A program made the translations under genes and the position numbers. 64,000 nt of DNA, taken from assembly GCA_947172415.1 (NCBI GenBank), contig OX359201.1:806001-870000 (forward strand), in the 5' to 3' direction. The notes under the pieces are model-generated. The model was not told the origin of the DNA. It saw only the letters and a list, made by a program, of their open reading frames with translations, and did no database searches. Numbering within the stretch: the stretch's first letter is position 1; the number at the start of each line of letters is the position of its first letter. Positions 23,901 to 32,829 of this stretch are shown here, piece after piece. The DNA comes from Chondrosia reniformis (lineage: Eukaryota > Porifera > Demospongiae > Chondrillida > Chondrillidae).

Positions 23901-25165
23901 TACATACCTTGGTATTCCTAAAGAGGTCTCCATTAGACAGAAGACTGTCTCTTATAGGTAACACAGCTGTGTTCCAGTTGACATCAAAGTGAAAGTGACC
24001 AAGGACCTCAATCTTTGTGACTCTTAGCTCTAGCATAGCCCAAATGACTGCTCCTTTGTAGAAGGTCTTGCTCACTGATTTAATATACTGCTTTGGTATG
24101 TGGAAGGTGATAATGGAGCTGCCTGGTAGAACTGGACCATATTCAAACTTATCTCGTGAAATACCTGCACCTTCCGCTAGTACTACCAACAACAGCTCGT
24201 TACAGGTACTATATCGAAGCTGAAAAATGCTATTTTGTACTGTAACATGCACCTCTACCTGATCTTGTCCTGGGGTCTTCTCAGGTTTTCGGAGTGCCTT
24301 AGTATTCTTTACCATATCCTGTACCTTCAGATATTGAAAGAGATGTTGTTTGTAGTGATCCAGGTTCCCCATAGCCTCTTTGTAGCAGCTCGGATCACAA
24401 TTCTTGAGTGGAAGAAGAATGGTTACAAACAGCAGGAGGTCATCCCACAAGTCAGGAATACCAAGATAATCTAAAACTTTCTTAACAGACTCAGCTGCCA
24501 TGATAACTGATTTCTCCTTCCCTTCTACCCTAACCATGTGTCCACGATCAATAATCAGGAGCGCCTGCCCCTTGATCTTGTCCAAGTGTCCCTCTGTGAA
24601 CAATGCTACGATGAGGGAATATGTAAAAAAGTAAAGGGACTTCATTACGTCCTCTGCACTTGGTACAGGAGGACGAGGACGGCTCATTAAGGTACACTCT
24701 AAAGTTTGAAGACACGAATCGGCGGTGATGTCGTATTTCTGTAGTCCAGCATCATGTCTCGGTCTCTTCCTTTCAATAGAAACTGTTTGAGGCTCTAATG
24801 AAGTGAGACAAAGTTTCATTCTCAGCTTACATAATAGATTTGACTGTACCTTCGAATTCCGATTTTAAGAAATGGTCAATCTTCTCCGCTAATTCCAGCT
24901 GGTTATAGTGAGTTTTATTTTCCTTCAAAGCCTCAGAAAGTGCTCTCAGCTTTATAGGTGAAGGATCCTGAACAAGAAGAGTGAGTAAATAATTATTAGC
25001 TTCCTTGCTAGTAGGCTTCGACAGGATCGCCTGAGAATCGGTAGGTTCAATGGCATTGTTTATTTGGAGCGTTTGCACCCATTTCCTTGAGTCGCTGTAG
25101 TTAAGAAACTGTTGGTTAAAATCAGGTTCATTCAGGAAGGCGATGATCTTTAGTTTTTTCTCCAT
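17976..25165 (-). CDS. Gene E: CARD, uncharacterised middle region and coiled coil
   Basis: Exons: 25165-24850, 24794-23908, 23841-23803, 23237-23144, 22928-22870, 22335-22144, 22051-21899, 18521-18435, 18119-17976. Phases agree throughout; 657 codons without a stop, so the 3' end is unknown. Exon 1 (from ATG 25165, MEKKLKIIAFLNEPDF) is CARD-like (SDSRKWVQTLQ ... LLTLLVQDPSPIKLRALSEA). Exon 2 is an uncharacterised globular region of about 295 residues (DYLGIPDLWDDLLLFV, later EVHVTVQNSIFQLRYSTCNE) that I do not recognise. Later exons form heptad-rich coiled coils; exons 7 and 9 are internal duplicates (QDLLEKVTSLE ... KSRIDHY). No signal peptide or TM helix. A Ty3 element sits in intron 7. 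Probably a cytosolic scaffold or adaptor. Confidence 0.7.
18620..18781 (+). repeat. 5' LTR
   Basis: Begins tgtagtgtttgtgattaac and ends gaagtcatgaca. Nearly identical to 21689-21848, so insertion was recent. Confidence 0.92.
18820..20178 (+). CDS. Retrotransposon gag-protease region
   Basis: ORF from ATG 18820 (MATGLLGHIEPFNWAAEEW) to TGA 20176-20178. A gag capsid-like region is followed by two zinc knuckles: CHRCDKTGHSGTDC (near residue 205) and CRSCRRVGHLQKVC. The retropepsin active site MELDTGASVSLIS comes next. The TGA interrupts the same frame that carries the reverse transcriptase: the frame continues past it, and the position is normally Arg in related elements, so a CGA-to-TGA change is likely. 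Confidence 0.9.
   Translation: MATGLLGHIEPFNWAAEEWPQYVERLEQFFVANDITGEDNAVKRRATFLTVVGRSAYNLLRSLITPEKPTAKTYGQLVEVLTEHYSPKPTEVMQRFRFNSRSRKEGESVADYVAELRKLAEFCNFGASLNKMPRDRLVWGIKDPHTQKKLLAEHNLTLASTIQIAQGAETAEKNLREMSAGENLKDKEGVKVVKKTASGPSEGQCHRCDKTGHSGTDCPYKDYVCRSCRRVGHLQKVCRSAGGRANPREFQLSAKPRKHRDKIGVSQIQDSQESDSEEEANLWLVEEVGEVNRVYQPPITVLVRIDGISVAMELDTGASVSLISESQYRQLWGGRRLSTSYIQLQTYSKEPLIVLGTIEVTVEYESQKVTLPLVVVKGGGPILFGRNWLRAIKLNWSNIHYTQSTGLQDVLRKYLDVFQKGLGTFKGPEVSLVVDPDATPRFNKARPLPYAM
20179..21184 (+). pseudogene. Retrotransposon reverse transcriptase and partial RNase H, broken
   Basis: In frame with gag after the TGA. RT motifs include KLDLTQAYQQLKLD, RLPFGVSSAPGIFQ and the catalytic YLDDTLIS. 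The frame is lost near 20845 (after ELKSYL) and a further stop occurs at about 20920. RNase H-like sequence resumes near 20935 (ACDTSAYDIGVVLAHKMP, then AYASRTLNPAEKNYSQIEKE) and stops abruptly near 21184. Confidence 0.88.
21185..21610 (+). pseudogene. Retrotransposon integrase C-terminal remnant
   Basis: The RNase H sequence joins directly to the C-terminal end of integrase (AGDKVFVQNYHQGDQWLPGV, then GPVSFRVR and LCRCHLDQVR). The zinc-binding HHCC part and the DDE catalytic core are missing, so a large internal deletion joined the two near 21185-21215. A frameshift near 21495 moves the final part (PKRNRKPVVRYDPSLM, stop at about 21609) to another frame. Confidence 0.85.
21689..21848 (+). 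repeat. 3' LTR
   Basis: 160 bp, nearly identical to the 5' LTR. Preceded by the purine tract at 21676-21688 and followed by TSD TATAC. Confidence 0.92.
23294..23335. repeat. Intronic hairpin shared by genes E and F
   Basis: 'tgtcatagaaata' is followed after about 13 bases by its reverse complement 'tatttctatgaca'. The same hairpin, with a slightly different loop, lies at 34228-34272 in the matching intron of gene F. It may simply be inherited with the duplication. Confidence 0.6.
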
Positions 25166-26050
25166 GACCACGTACTGGTATTCGCCTGCATGTACCCACT
25201 CTTGATGACCTTTTGCCCCCCTATAGGTAATTAAATAAACGAACCCCCGTGGGGAGTGACACTAGGGGGAGTCCGTTTTTGGGGGAGTGCGAATTTGACG
25301 TCAAAAACTTGGACATGGTGGCGCTTCCATTAATTGCAAATTGTACATACAGCCATAGATTGTATTACGATCTTACCTTCTGTATATACGCATATACGTA
25401 CAATGTCTATACGTACTACTATATAGCTGCAGAAAGAAACTGCCATATAGACATATTAATCCTATAGATCATCAGAGCAGGAGTAGACTATATATATAGT
25501 ATAAAGTTCCTATCTGGTTGTCTTTTCATGTGCTCTTCAGTATCGTGCAACAATATACATTCCAAAATGGGATCCAAACTACAATTAAAATGAAACTCAT
25601 GATTGTAGATATCTAGTTAGCTATAGGGTCCAGGAAATATACAGTATAAAAAACATGCAAGAGCCAAGGATTCACAGAAGATCAAGACAAAGACTCCCAG
25701 GATCATTGATGAAGGGTGGAATTCTCAGAAACGGCAGTCTGACCCAGTGGAAGATGATGAATGACCCAGTGAAGGAGATGTAAGAAAGTAAAGACTCGAT
25801 CCTGTATCTTCATCCAAATCTCTCTTCAGGTTTAGTTCCCCTATAGGCTTTTTTACAGAATAGGCATATTGTAGGAAAATGATATATTAGATTTTTCATG
25901 TACACTATAACATGGATATGTGTATACCAAAAGTATACTTTAGATCTAATCAGCAAGTTACAAAATATCTGCAAAATGTTAAAGTATAATTTATTATAAT
26001 ATTTACAATATTGTACACTTTTTGATTTTTCTGTATGTTTACATTTGGGT
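25166..26050. other. Intergenic between genes E and M
   Basis: Promoter side of gene E (minus) and 3' flank of gene M. A hammerhead-like repeat occupies about 25691-25900. Nothing else coding was seen. Confidence 0.55.
25691..25900 (+). repeat. Hammerhead-like short repeat, copy with mutated core
   Basis: The head 'gatcattgatgaagggtgga' has TTGATGA where better copies have CTGATGA. GAAAC is at 25728-25732 and GTC at 25737-25739. The tail carries the family block 'ctgtatcttcatccaaatct' and 'ggtttagttcccctataggc'. Confidence 0.65.
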
Positions 26051-28792
26051 TTAGATTTTATTCATTTCAGATACTAGAAATCTTCTAATTTTGGATTCAA
26101 TTCCTCTCAACTTTAACCTGTTTAGGACAGCTAGAAGTGTCTTCCAGCTTGCTTCTTCCTGATCTGTCCATGTCTGAAGGACAATGAGGGCCTTCCTGAA
26201 GTTTAAGTAGTTAGTTTCACGCAGATCAGGAACGCAGAGAACCTTCAGACTGTAACCCAATAGATCCCAGTATGGACCAAGGTCGTTGGCAAAGTCGGCC
26301 AGTTTGTCCATACCAAGAGGTACTATCTTATCTATATCATCTGGTAGCTCTGGCAACTGTGATGTCTCCTCACCTGAAGCAATAACCAAATAAATAATGT
26401 CACTTTGACAACATCCTCCTGCATGTACACATGCATATGTATGTGTATTTTCTGTTTACAAGAATAACTGATAAATGAAAAAAATTTCTCAAAGACAGAA
26501 ATGAAATGTCTTTAGAATGGTAAAGACATCTTTTGACTTATTGAGTATCTAAAAACCATTTGGTTTAAATCATTTAAAGTTTTGACCAAGAGTCCTCATA
26601 GGGTTGGTATCATTGAAAAATGTACTTATGAAAGATATTCTTATTATATTAGAGAAATGAAAGAGATAAAATATATAAATAAATTTAAAACTCACATTCT
26701 TCTTGAAGGGTTTGGCAAATCCTTGCAGTCACTTCTGATAGCTTCAGCCGATCAAGCACTTGCATTAGTGATTCCCAAGATGGCAATTTTGATTGCTGCA
26801 CCCATGTTCCTAAAACAACAGTCATTCTTAATGAATCAGAAACAAGAACTTGTAAAACTTCCTGTTTTATCAGCTGTAAAACTCCTAAACGCTCTCCTAT
26901 TTCTTTCCAATGAGAAGCTAGATCAGGTGCAAACATTATTACTTTACCAAATGAAACTGGACCACCTGAAAGACAAACAGAAGTAAACAATTACATAACC
27001 ACGCATTGTCCAACAACTTCAACTATTATGTATGTACATATGACAAGTATCACAGATGACATAATACCTCTTTTATCTGTAGCCTTGCATGATGGAGGTC
27101 CAGCATCTCTTTCATCAACATCACCTCTAACTGTATATGTATCTACAGCATATGTATATATGTTCATATGTAAGATATTGAGTAAACTATGTATACATAC
27201 GTACGTATATGTACTGTACATCAGTATACTCAATTAATGTCATTACTAACATTCTAATTGCAAGGTTTTTCTGGTTCTTAGAACAACTTCTCCAAGACCG
27301 AGGCAATCAAGTACAGTGAGTAAGGTGGTCCATTTGGGTGAGGGCTCCTGCTTTAACCAGGCATCAAAAATGATACTCATCTTTACCTCGGGAAGAAGAT
27401 ATGGAAAATCCTTTTCTATTTCAAACACTTTCTCAGAAACATTTAGACAGTGCCCAATACGGTCCCAGTTATTGGCCACTTCAGACACAAACCACAGCAT
27501 TTCCATTTTGAGGGGAACCCTTTCATCAACATATTTAGGTAGGGACACCTCTGGTGAGGGTCTTGAATCTGTTAATAGATGAACATCACATGACAAGAAT
27601 TTCTCAAATGTAAGATGTACTTATAGTCACACTTACGTGCCCTTTGCAGAGTGTTTTGGACTTTTTCAATTACTTTATACAGTTTAAGTTGGTCCAGAAT
27701 TTCAAACAGAGATCTCCAAGTTGGAATTAGATTGGAAGTTTGCACTGTCCAGGCCTTCAACACAGCTGTCACCTTAACCACCTCTGGAACTGGCAACTCT
27801 GTGACATTTCTGACCTTGTCAGATACTTTACAACATTCAGCCAAGTCATTCCAATAGGGACCCAAGTCCTCCATAAAATTAGTCAGCTTGTCGAGAGAAA
27901 GCCTTTCACCTAAGTGAAGGATTGATGCATGTGGCATTTTCCATGTGTAGCCAAACACCTCCAACCTACCAATCTCAATTTGCCTATCAAGACTGGCCAA
28001 GACTCCACTGGTTTCTGTCTTAGAGTCACTACTATGTTGAGCTTTGGAAGCGGCATCAACTCTAGGCACTAAACACATGGGAATACATGCACTTTGACTG
28101 GTGTGTACTATTTATACACATACGTATATATATAATATAACCAAACACAACTGACCTATGTGTAGCTGCTCAGGAGTAGCTGAGTCATCACTGTGGGGTC
28201 CATTAACAGGCTCTTTACCAGTTTTCGACTGTGCATCAGTGTCATCTCTCGTACTTCTTTGAATATCAGATGCGGCAGTAGGAGAAACTTTTAACATAAG
28301 AAAAACAAAAGGTACGTATAGCATTTAGGGGCAGGATATATACATACTTATTTAACTTACTCATTAAAAATTCACGAATCCTTCTTGCTAATTCAACATT
28401 GTTATCATTATCCTGAGAGTGGTTTTGAAGAACTTGAGCAAGATTGTCTAGTTTTCTAGCTGATGGGTCTGCACTTAAAATTTCCCAAAATCTCCTATTG
28501 AATTCTTGATATGACGAAGCTCCATTTAAACAGTCTAGTTTATCTAAATTAATTACGTTGGCTTGAAGAAGGTAAGTACGAAGAGCTCGAATATCACAAT
28601 TAGGGATGAGATGATTATAAAGTTAATAACTTCTGTTGGTGTTCTTCTATAACGTACCCCTTCTACAAAACATTGTTTACATATAATAATGAACATATGT
28701 ATATAGTACTGTATGTAAATGAACAAGCATATGGATATACATGCCTGCTGGGACACGTGGTTGATCACGAGGTCTATCAGGAACTACATCAC
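26051..28792 (-). CDS. Gene M: CARD followed by four Death domains, 5' end unresolved
   Basis: Exons: 28792-28745 (GC donor), 28662-28361, 28287-28156, 28068-27637, 27568-27251, 27130-27068, 26965-26696, 26373-26051. All introns are phase 1. The second exon is CARD-like (CDIRALRTYLLQANVINLDK ... ILSADPSARKLDNLAQVLQ) but is one base short of frame between TPTEVIN and YNHLIP near 28625, a frameshift or assembly error. Four Death domains follow, each on its own exon: LGPYWNDLAECCKVSD, ANNWDRIGHCLNVSE, ASHWKEIGERLGVLQ and LGPYWDLLGYSLKVLC. Stop at 26051. No TM helix or signal peptide is attached, and the first exon begins at an acceptor, so more 5' exons are needed. Its tail order resembles receptor C; it could be a cytosolic adaptor or a receptor gene that lost its ectodomain exons. 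Confidence 0.72.
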
Positions 28793-29389
28793 CTGCAATT
28801 TGAAGATAGTCTCAATGCATGAATAAGCCAGGGTACAAATAATGATATTGAATAATCTAACACACTAACACACTAACACACTAATTTTCTTACATGCTAC
28901 ATCTAATTAGGCCTATAGGGAACTAAACCTAGTGAGAACTTTGAATGAGGATACAAGAGTTTTCTCCTTCTCCTTCTCTTGTATAAGTAAGATCATGAAC
29001 ATATGTACGTACAACTGTATCTTCTCACATTGAATGGTTATACCATGTAATAAATCAACTAACTTGAAAGACTCCCTATTTATAAAGATCTACTGGCTCG
29101 AGCGTAATATCTACATACATATGTATGGACTTTAGTAAATACGGCAGCTATATACGTATGTACATAAAACATTATATATTGTGCTCAGAAAGCAAAGATG
29201 ATTTCATAAAACTTCCAGCTGTGGTAATTCTAATACATTATACGTACATACATACATAATATATATGTTACATGGTCTAATAATTAATGAGGCACTAAAC
29301 TGGTCAGCATTAATATTGAAACAAGCAACTGTGATTAAAATGTCTAAACTTCTCAAGAAACCTAACTGTGTCTAAATTAGATGTTCAAA

Positions 29390-29445
29390 ATTACCAAGAT
29401 GAACCATCTCAAAGATAAGTTTGGCACAGTTAGAAGGAATTCCTA
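29390..29445 (+). repeat. Fragment of the palindrome-type repeat
   Basis: 'ccatctcaaagataagtttg' followed by 'gcacagttagaaggaat' matches the sequence just outside the left palindrome arm (on the minus strand near 30313-30360) and 40270-40325. Confidence 0.55.
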
Positions 29446-29634
29446 TCATGTGCTCGGTTCATCTGAAGAACTGCTACTGGGCAGAGATTGTGTAGTTTCT
29501 GTTGTAGTAACATTTTCTTCCACCCTATATATAGCTAGATTCTGTCTGCATCCCTAGATCTGTAATACAAAGGGTACAATATGTATAGCAATATCTATGT
29601 ATATACAAGTAAATAAAAAACATTTACAAAAAAT

Positions 29635-29800
29635 GATGTTAGAAGTAGGAATGGCAGTGTTCACTAATACATCTGCAAAAAGTATCGAAACAAGACACTG
29701 ATTATATGATAAGGCTAATCATACAGAAGTTGCATATATACTGAAATTAAAGTAACTTAACCATATATACACTTCTGTGTTTGGGCGCACTAACCTGAAG
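29635..29800 (-). repeat. Dispersed repeat family R1, copy 3
   Basis: Reverse complement of the block order seen at 12460-12720, including 'agaagtaggaatggcagtg' and 'cttctgtgtttgggcgcac'. Confidence 0.6.
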
Positions 29801-30348
29801 TAGGAATATACGTAGATGAGCTTTTTCAGATAATTTACTGACCCTTACAAATAGCAAGAATGGATTGATTGAGCCCACTCTGGGGTTGAATTTGTGTGTT
29901 AGTGTATTTCAAACCTTTCACATAGTGGCCAGACTCCTTTCTCTGTCACGCCCCTGTATCACTTAGCCCCCTCCCCTCTTTCAAATTTCAAAATCCGTCC
30001 ATATGTTACAAAATTAATACATGCCCAAAAACTTATTGGTGTGCTACTGTGTGTCTGTAAGTTAATATCCACATATATAGTCAATTGAACTGAACTCGAC
30101 CTACCATTGTTCGTGTAAAGTGGGGTCTTCAAGTGAAAATATTGATTTCCCGAATCTAGCCTTTGTACCGGTATTGTGTGGGTACTGAAATCATTCCACC
30201 ATTCTGCCCGACGCAATGATATAGCAATTGAAAAGTGACTACAAATACAAACATTGTCCTCCGACAACTGGGGCAATGGAAGTGTAGTCCTAGGCTATGT
30301 ATTGTGACTCATAATAGAATAAGGATTCCTTATAACTGCGTCGAACTT

Positions 30349-31080
30349 ATCTTTGGGATGGTACATCCTTCGACTTTTGAGCGTTTAAAAACGCAGTTGG
30401 TTTTTTCAATTCTTGGTCAAACGTTTCGACCCTGGGGGTCTTCCTCAGTGACTGATGGTTGAGTGGAAGAATTGCCTCTATTTATAGAGGATTTTTCCCG
30501 CCATTTCCACTTCCTGTCATGTGACCCTCAGCAGAATGAGAAAAACAGGAAGTATGAATATTAAATCGTCTCCAGGCTTGATGTAACACAATGCCTTGAT
30601 CTAAATTCATTCTCACCTGACTCCTCTGGATCCTGATGGCTTCTTTGACCCTTCTCCTTTGCCAGTGGGTTTCCCTGTCTGTAATCTTGGCCTTGTCCCA
30701 AGCAAACTGAACTGGCCACTCAATTGCTTGGGACAAGGCCAAGATTACAGACAGGGAAACCCACTGGCAAAGGAGAAGGGTCAAAGAAGCCATCAGGATC
30801 CAGAGGAGTCAGGTGAGAATGAATTTAGATCAAGGCATTGTGTTACATCAAGCCTGGAGACGATTTAATATTCATACTTCCTGTTTTTCTCATTCTGCTG
30901 AGGGTCACATGACAGGAAGTGGAAATGGCGGGAAAAATCCTCTATAAATAGAGGCAATTCTTCCACTCAACCATCAGTCACTGAGGAAGACCCCCAGGGT
31001 CGAAACTTTTGACCAAGAATTGAAAAAACCAACTGCGTTTTTAAACGCTCAAAAGTCGAAGGATGTACCATCCCAAAGAT
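30349..31080. repeat. Near-perfect 357-bp-arm palindrome (foldback element)
   Basis: The left arm 30349-30705 is the reverse complement of the right arm 30724-31080 around an 18-base spacer. I found one mismatch (near 30412 versus 31010). Each arm, read outward from the centre, has a TATA-like 'cctctataaataga', then 'cactgaggaagacccccagg' and 'gtcgaaac', and ends 'gatgtaccatcccaaagat'. The element sits inside the duplicated H/C block. Arm-related fragments occur at 4860-4975, 29390-29445, 40200-40330 and 57780-57960. Confidence 0.88.
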
Positions 31081-31205
31081 GGTATTGTGACTCATTAAGT
31101 ACAGAAGATGCAACAGATTCTATACTACAAAGATTGAAAGAACCAGAAGACGATACGGACTTGAACTCTGACCTTGACATAGACGATGAATTTGTTTCAA
31201 ATTAA
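31081..31205 (+). other. Short open frame after the palindrome, origin unknown
   Basis: Continuing outward from the right arm, an open frame reads DATDSILQRLKEPEDDTDLN and ends DIDDEFVSN at the stop (31203-31205). It is very acidic, like the N-termini of some transposases, but no catalytic domain follows. It may be the start of a lost transposon protein. Confidence 0.3.
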
Positions 31206-31506
31206 TCGAAAATTCAAAATTACCTCATGAAATATTTAATATTCGCGTGTATTAAGTATTGCAATTTTGACCTAAATTGCAAGATTCTCAATTAATAGTA
31301 ACCGTTATTAAACCTACCCCTAGGTAGGCTATGTACTGTGTGACTCATTACAGATTTGACGCAATCTAACATCAATAATACAGTAAGAAATGTGGGTATG
31401 CATACATACATATAGCTAGAATTGATCACTAATTCTGAGTTACATTTTCCACAGGTCTACTTTAACATCTGGAAGAAAAATTGAATCCAGAATACCTACA
31501 CCTTAT

Positions 31507-32458
31507 CCTGGTGAAACTGGACCACATTTAATCTGATCTCATGGAATACATGCACCTTCCGCTAGTACTACCAACAACAGCTCGTTACAGGTACTATATC
31601 GAAGCTGAAAAATGCTATTTTGTACTGTAACGTGCACCTCTACCTGATCTTGTCCTGGGGTCTTCTCAGGTCCTTGGAGTGCCTTAGTATTCTTTACAAT
31701 ATCCTGTACCTTCAGATATTGAAAGAGATGTTGTTTGTAGTGATCCAGGTTCCCCATAGCCTCTTTGTAGCAGCTTGGATCACAATTCTTGAGTGGAAGA
31801 AGAATGGTTACAAACAGCAGGAGGTCATCCCACATGTTAGGAACACCAAGATAATCTAAAACTTTCTCAACAGACTCAGCTGCCATGATAACTGATTTCT
31901 CCTTCCCTTCTACCCTAACCATGTGTCTACGATCAATAATCCGGAGAGCTTGCCCCTTGATTTTGTCCAAGTGTCTCTCTGTGAACAATGCTACGATGAG
32001 GGAATATGTAAAAGAGTAAAGGGACTTCATTACGTCCTCTGCACTTGGTACAGGACGGCTCATTAAGGTACACTCCATGGTCTGAAGACACGAATCGGCA
32101 GTGATGTTGTATTTCTGTAGTCCAGCATCATGTCTCGGTCCCTTCCTTTCAATGGAAACTGTTTGAGGCTCTAGTGAAATGCAGTAATATGAGACAAAGT
32201 TTCATTCTCAGCTTACATAATAGATTTGACTGTACCTTGTGATTTTAAGAAATGGTCAATCTTTTTAGCTAATTTTTGCTGGTTATCGTGAGTCTCATCT
32301 TCCTTCAAAGCCTCAGAAAGTGCTCTCAGTTTTCTAAGTGAAGGATCCTGGACGAGAAGAGCAAGTAAACAGTCATTCGCTTCCTCGCTAGTATGCTTTG
32401 ACTGGATCGCTTGTGAATCGGCAGTTCTAATGGCATTCTTTTTATAAATATAACACAT
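31507..32458 (-). pseudogene. Gene G: truncated tandem copy of gene F
   Basis: The minus strand carries the second half of a CARD exon (LRKLRALSEALKEDETHDNQ; about 32440-32236) and the first two thirds of the exon-2 region (to about 31540, LLLVVLAEGA). The CARD's first half is missing and the exon-2 region is cut where it meets the duplicated H-gene end near 31505. The upstream part (32460-32720) matches the region upstream of gene F (36060-36320), so G arose by tandem duplication and then lost its 3' exons. Confidence 0.75.
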
Positions 32459-32829
32459 TGTTTCAAAATAAATTTCCTATAGCTCTTCTATAGTCCTATG
32501 GCCTTTTATAGGCAGATTTTGTGCTCCGTTTTCTATCTAACGGAGACCTAAATAAATAAATAGGCCTAAATAAAAATTCCTTAATTAAAATGAATTTTAT
32601 ACCCGAATTTTATGATGATATGCCCATTCTGTTTCTAGGTCCTTTCTTGGAGCCATATGAATTATTTAATTATATTACATTACCTTAGTAACTTGCACTG
32701 TATATACATGTATTTACAATAAAATAAGACATTTACATATACTATAGTTATATGGCTGATTTAACTCTTTCATTGTCTCACTTTCATTTCTCTCTTTGAG
32801 AAGGATCTTCTCAGTTTTAGTATGTACAT

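Larger units (their letters stand above)
28793..29820. other. Intergenic, repeats only
   Basis: Region 5' of gene M. It holds a tail fragment of the hammerhead-like repeat (minus, 28905-28965), a short copy of the palindrome-type repeat (29390-29445, plus) and an R1 repeat (29635-29800, minus). A short tandem 'acactaac' run lies at 28858-28882. No missing exon of gene M was identified. Confidence 0.5.
29820..31500 (-). pseudogene. Duplicated block: end of an H-like gene and first exon of a C-like gene, split by an insertion
   Basis: 29820-30310 matches 46310-46895 (upstream side and signal-peptide exon of gene C; 'RLDSGNQYFHLKTPLYTNNG' is kept exactly, but the start of the exon is frame-broken). 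31340-31500 matches 46925-47085 (last exon of gene H). The two halves are separated by about 1 kb of inserted DNA centred on the large palindrome. No Ig exons follow the copied signal exon; instead gene M lies downstream. The copy is therefore a broken duplicate of the H/C gene boundary. Confidence 0.75.

Noticed and set aside
30395..30440. A complete active hammerhead in the palindrome arms
   Set aside because: The core CTGAGGA and GAAAC with a strong stem II are present, but I could not find a proper cleavage triplet or a closing stem I, so only a hammerhead-like origin is claimed.
30482..30868. Open frames inside the palindrome on both strands
   Set aside because: They mirror each other because the arms are inverted copies; no protein family is visible.
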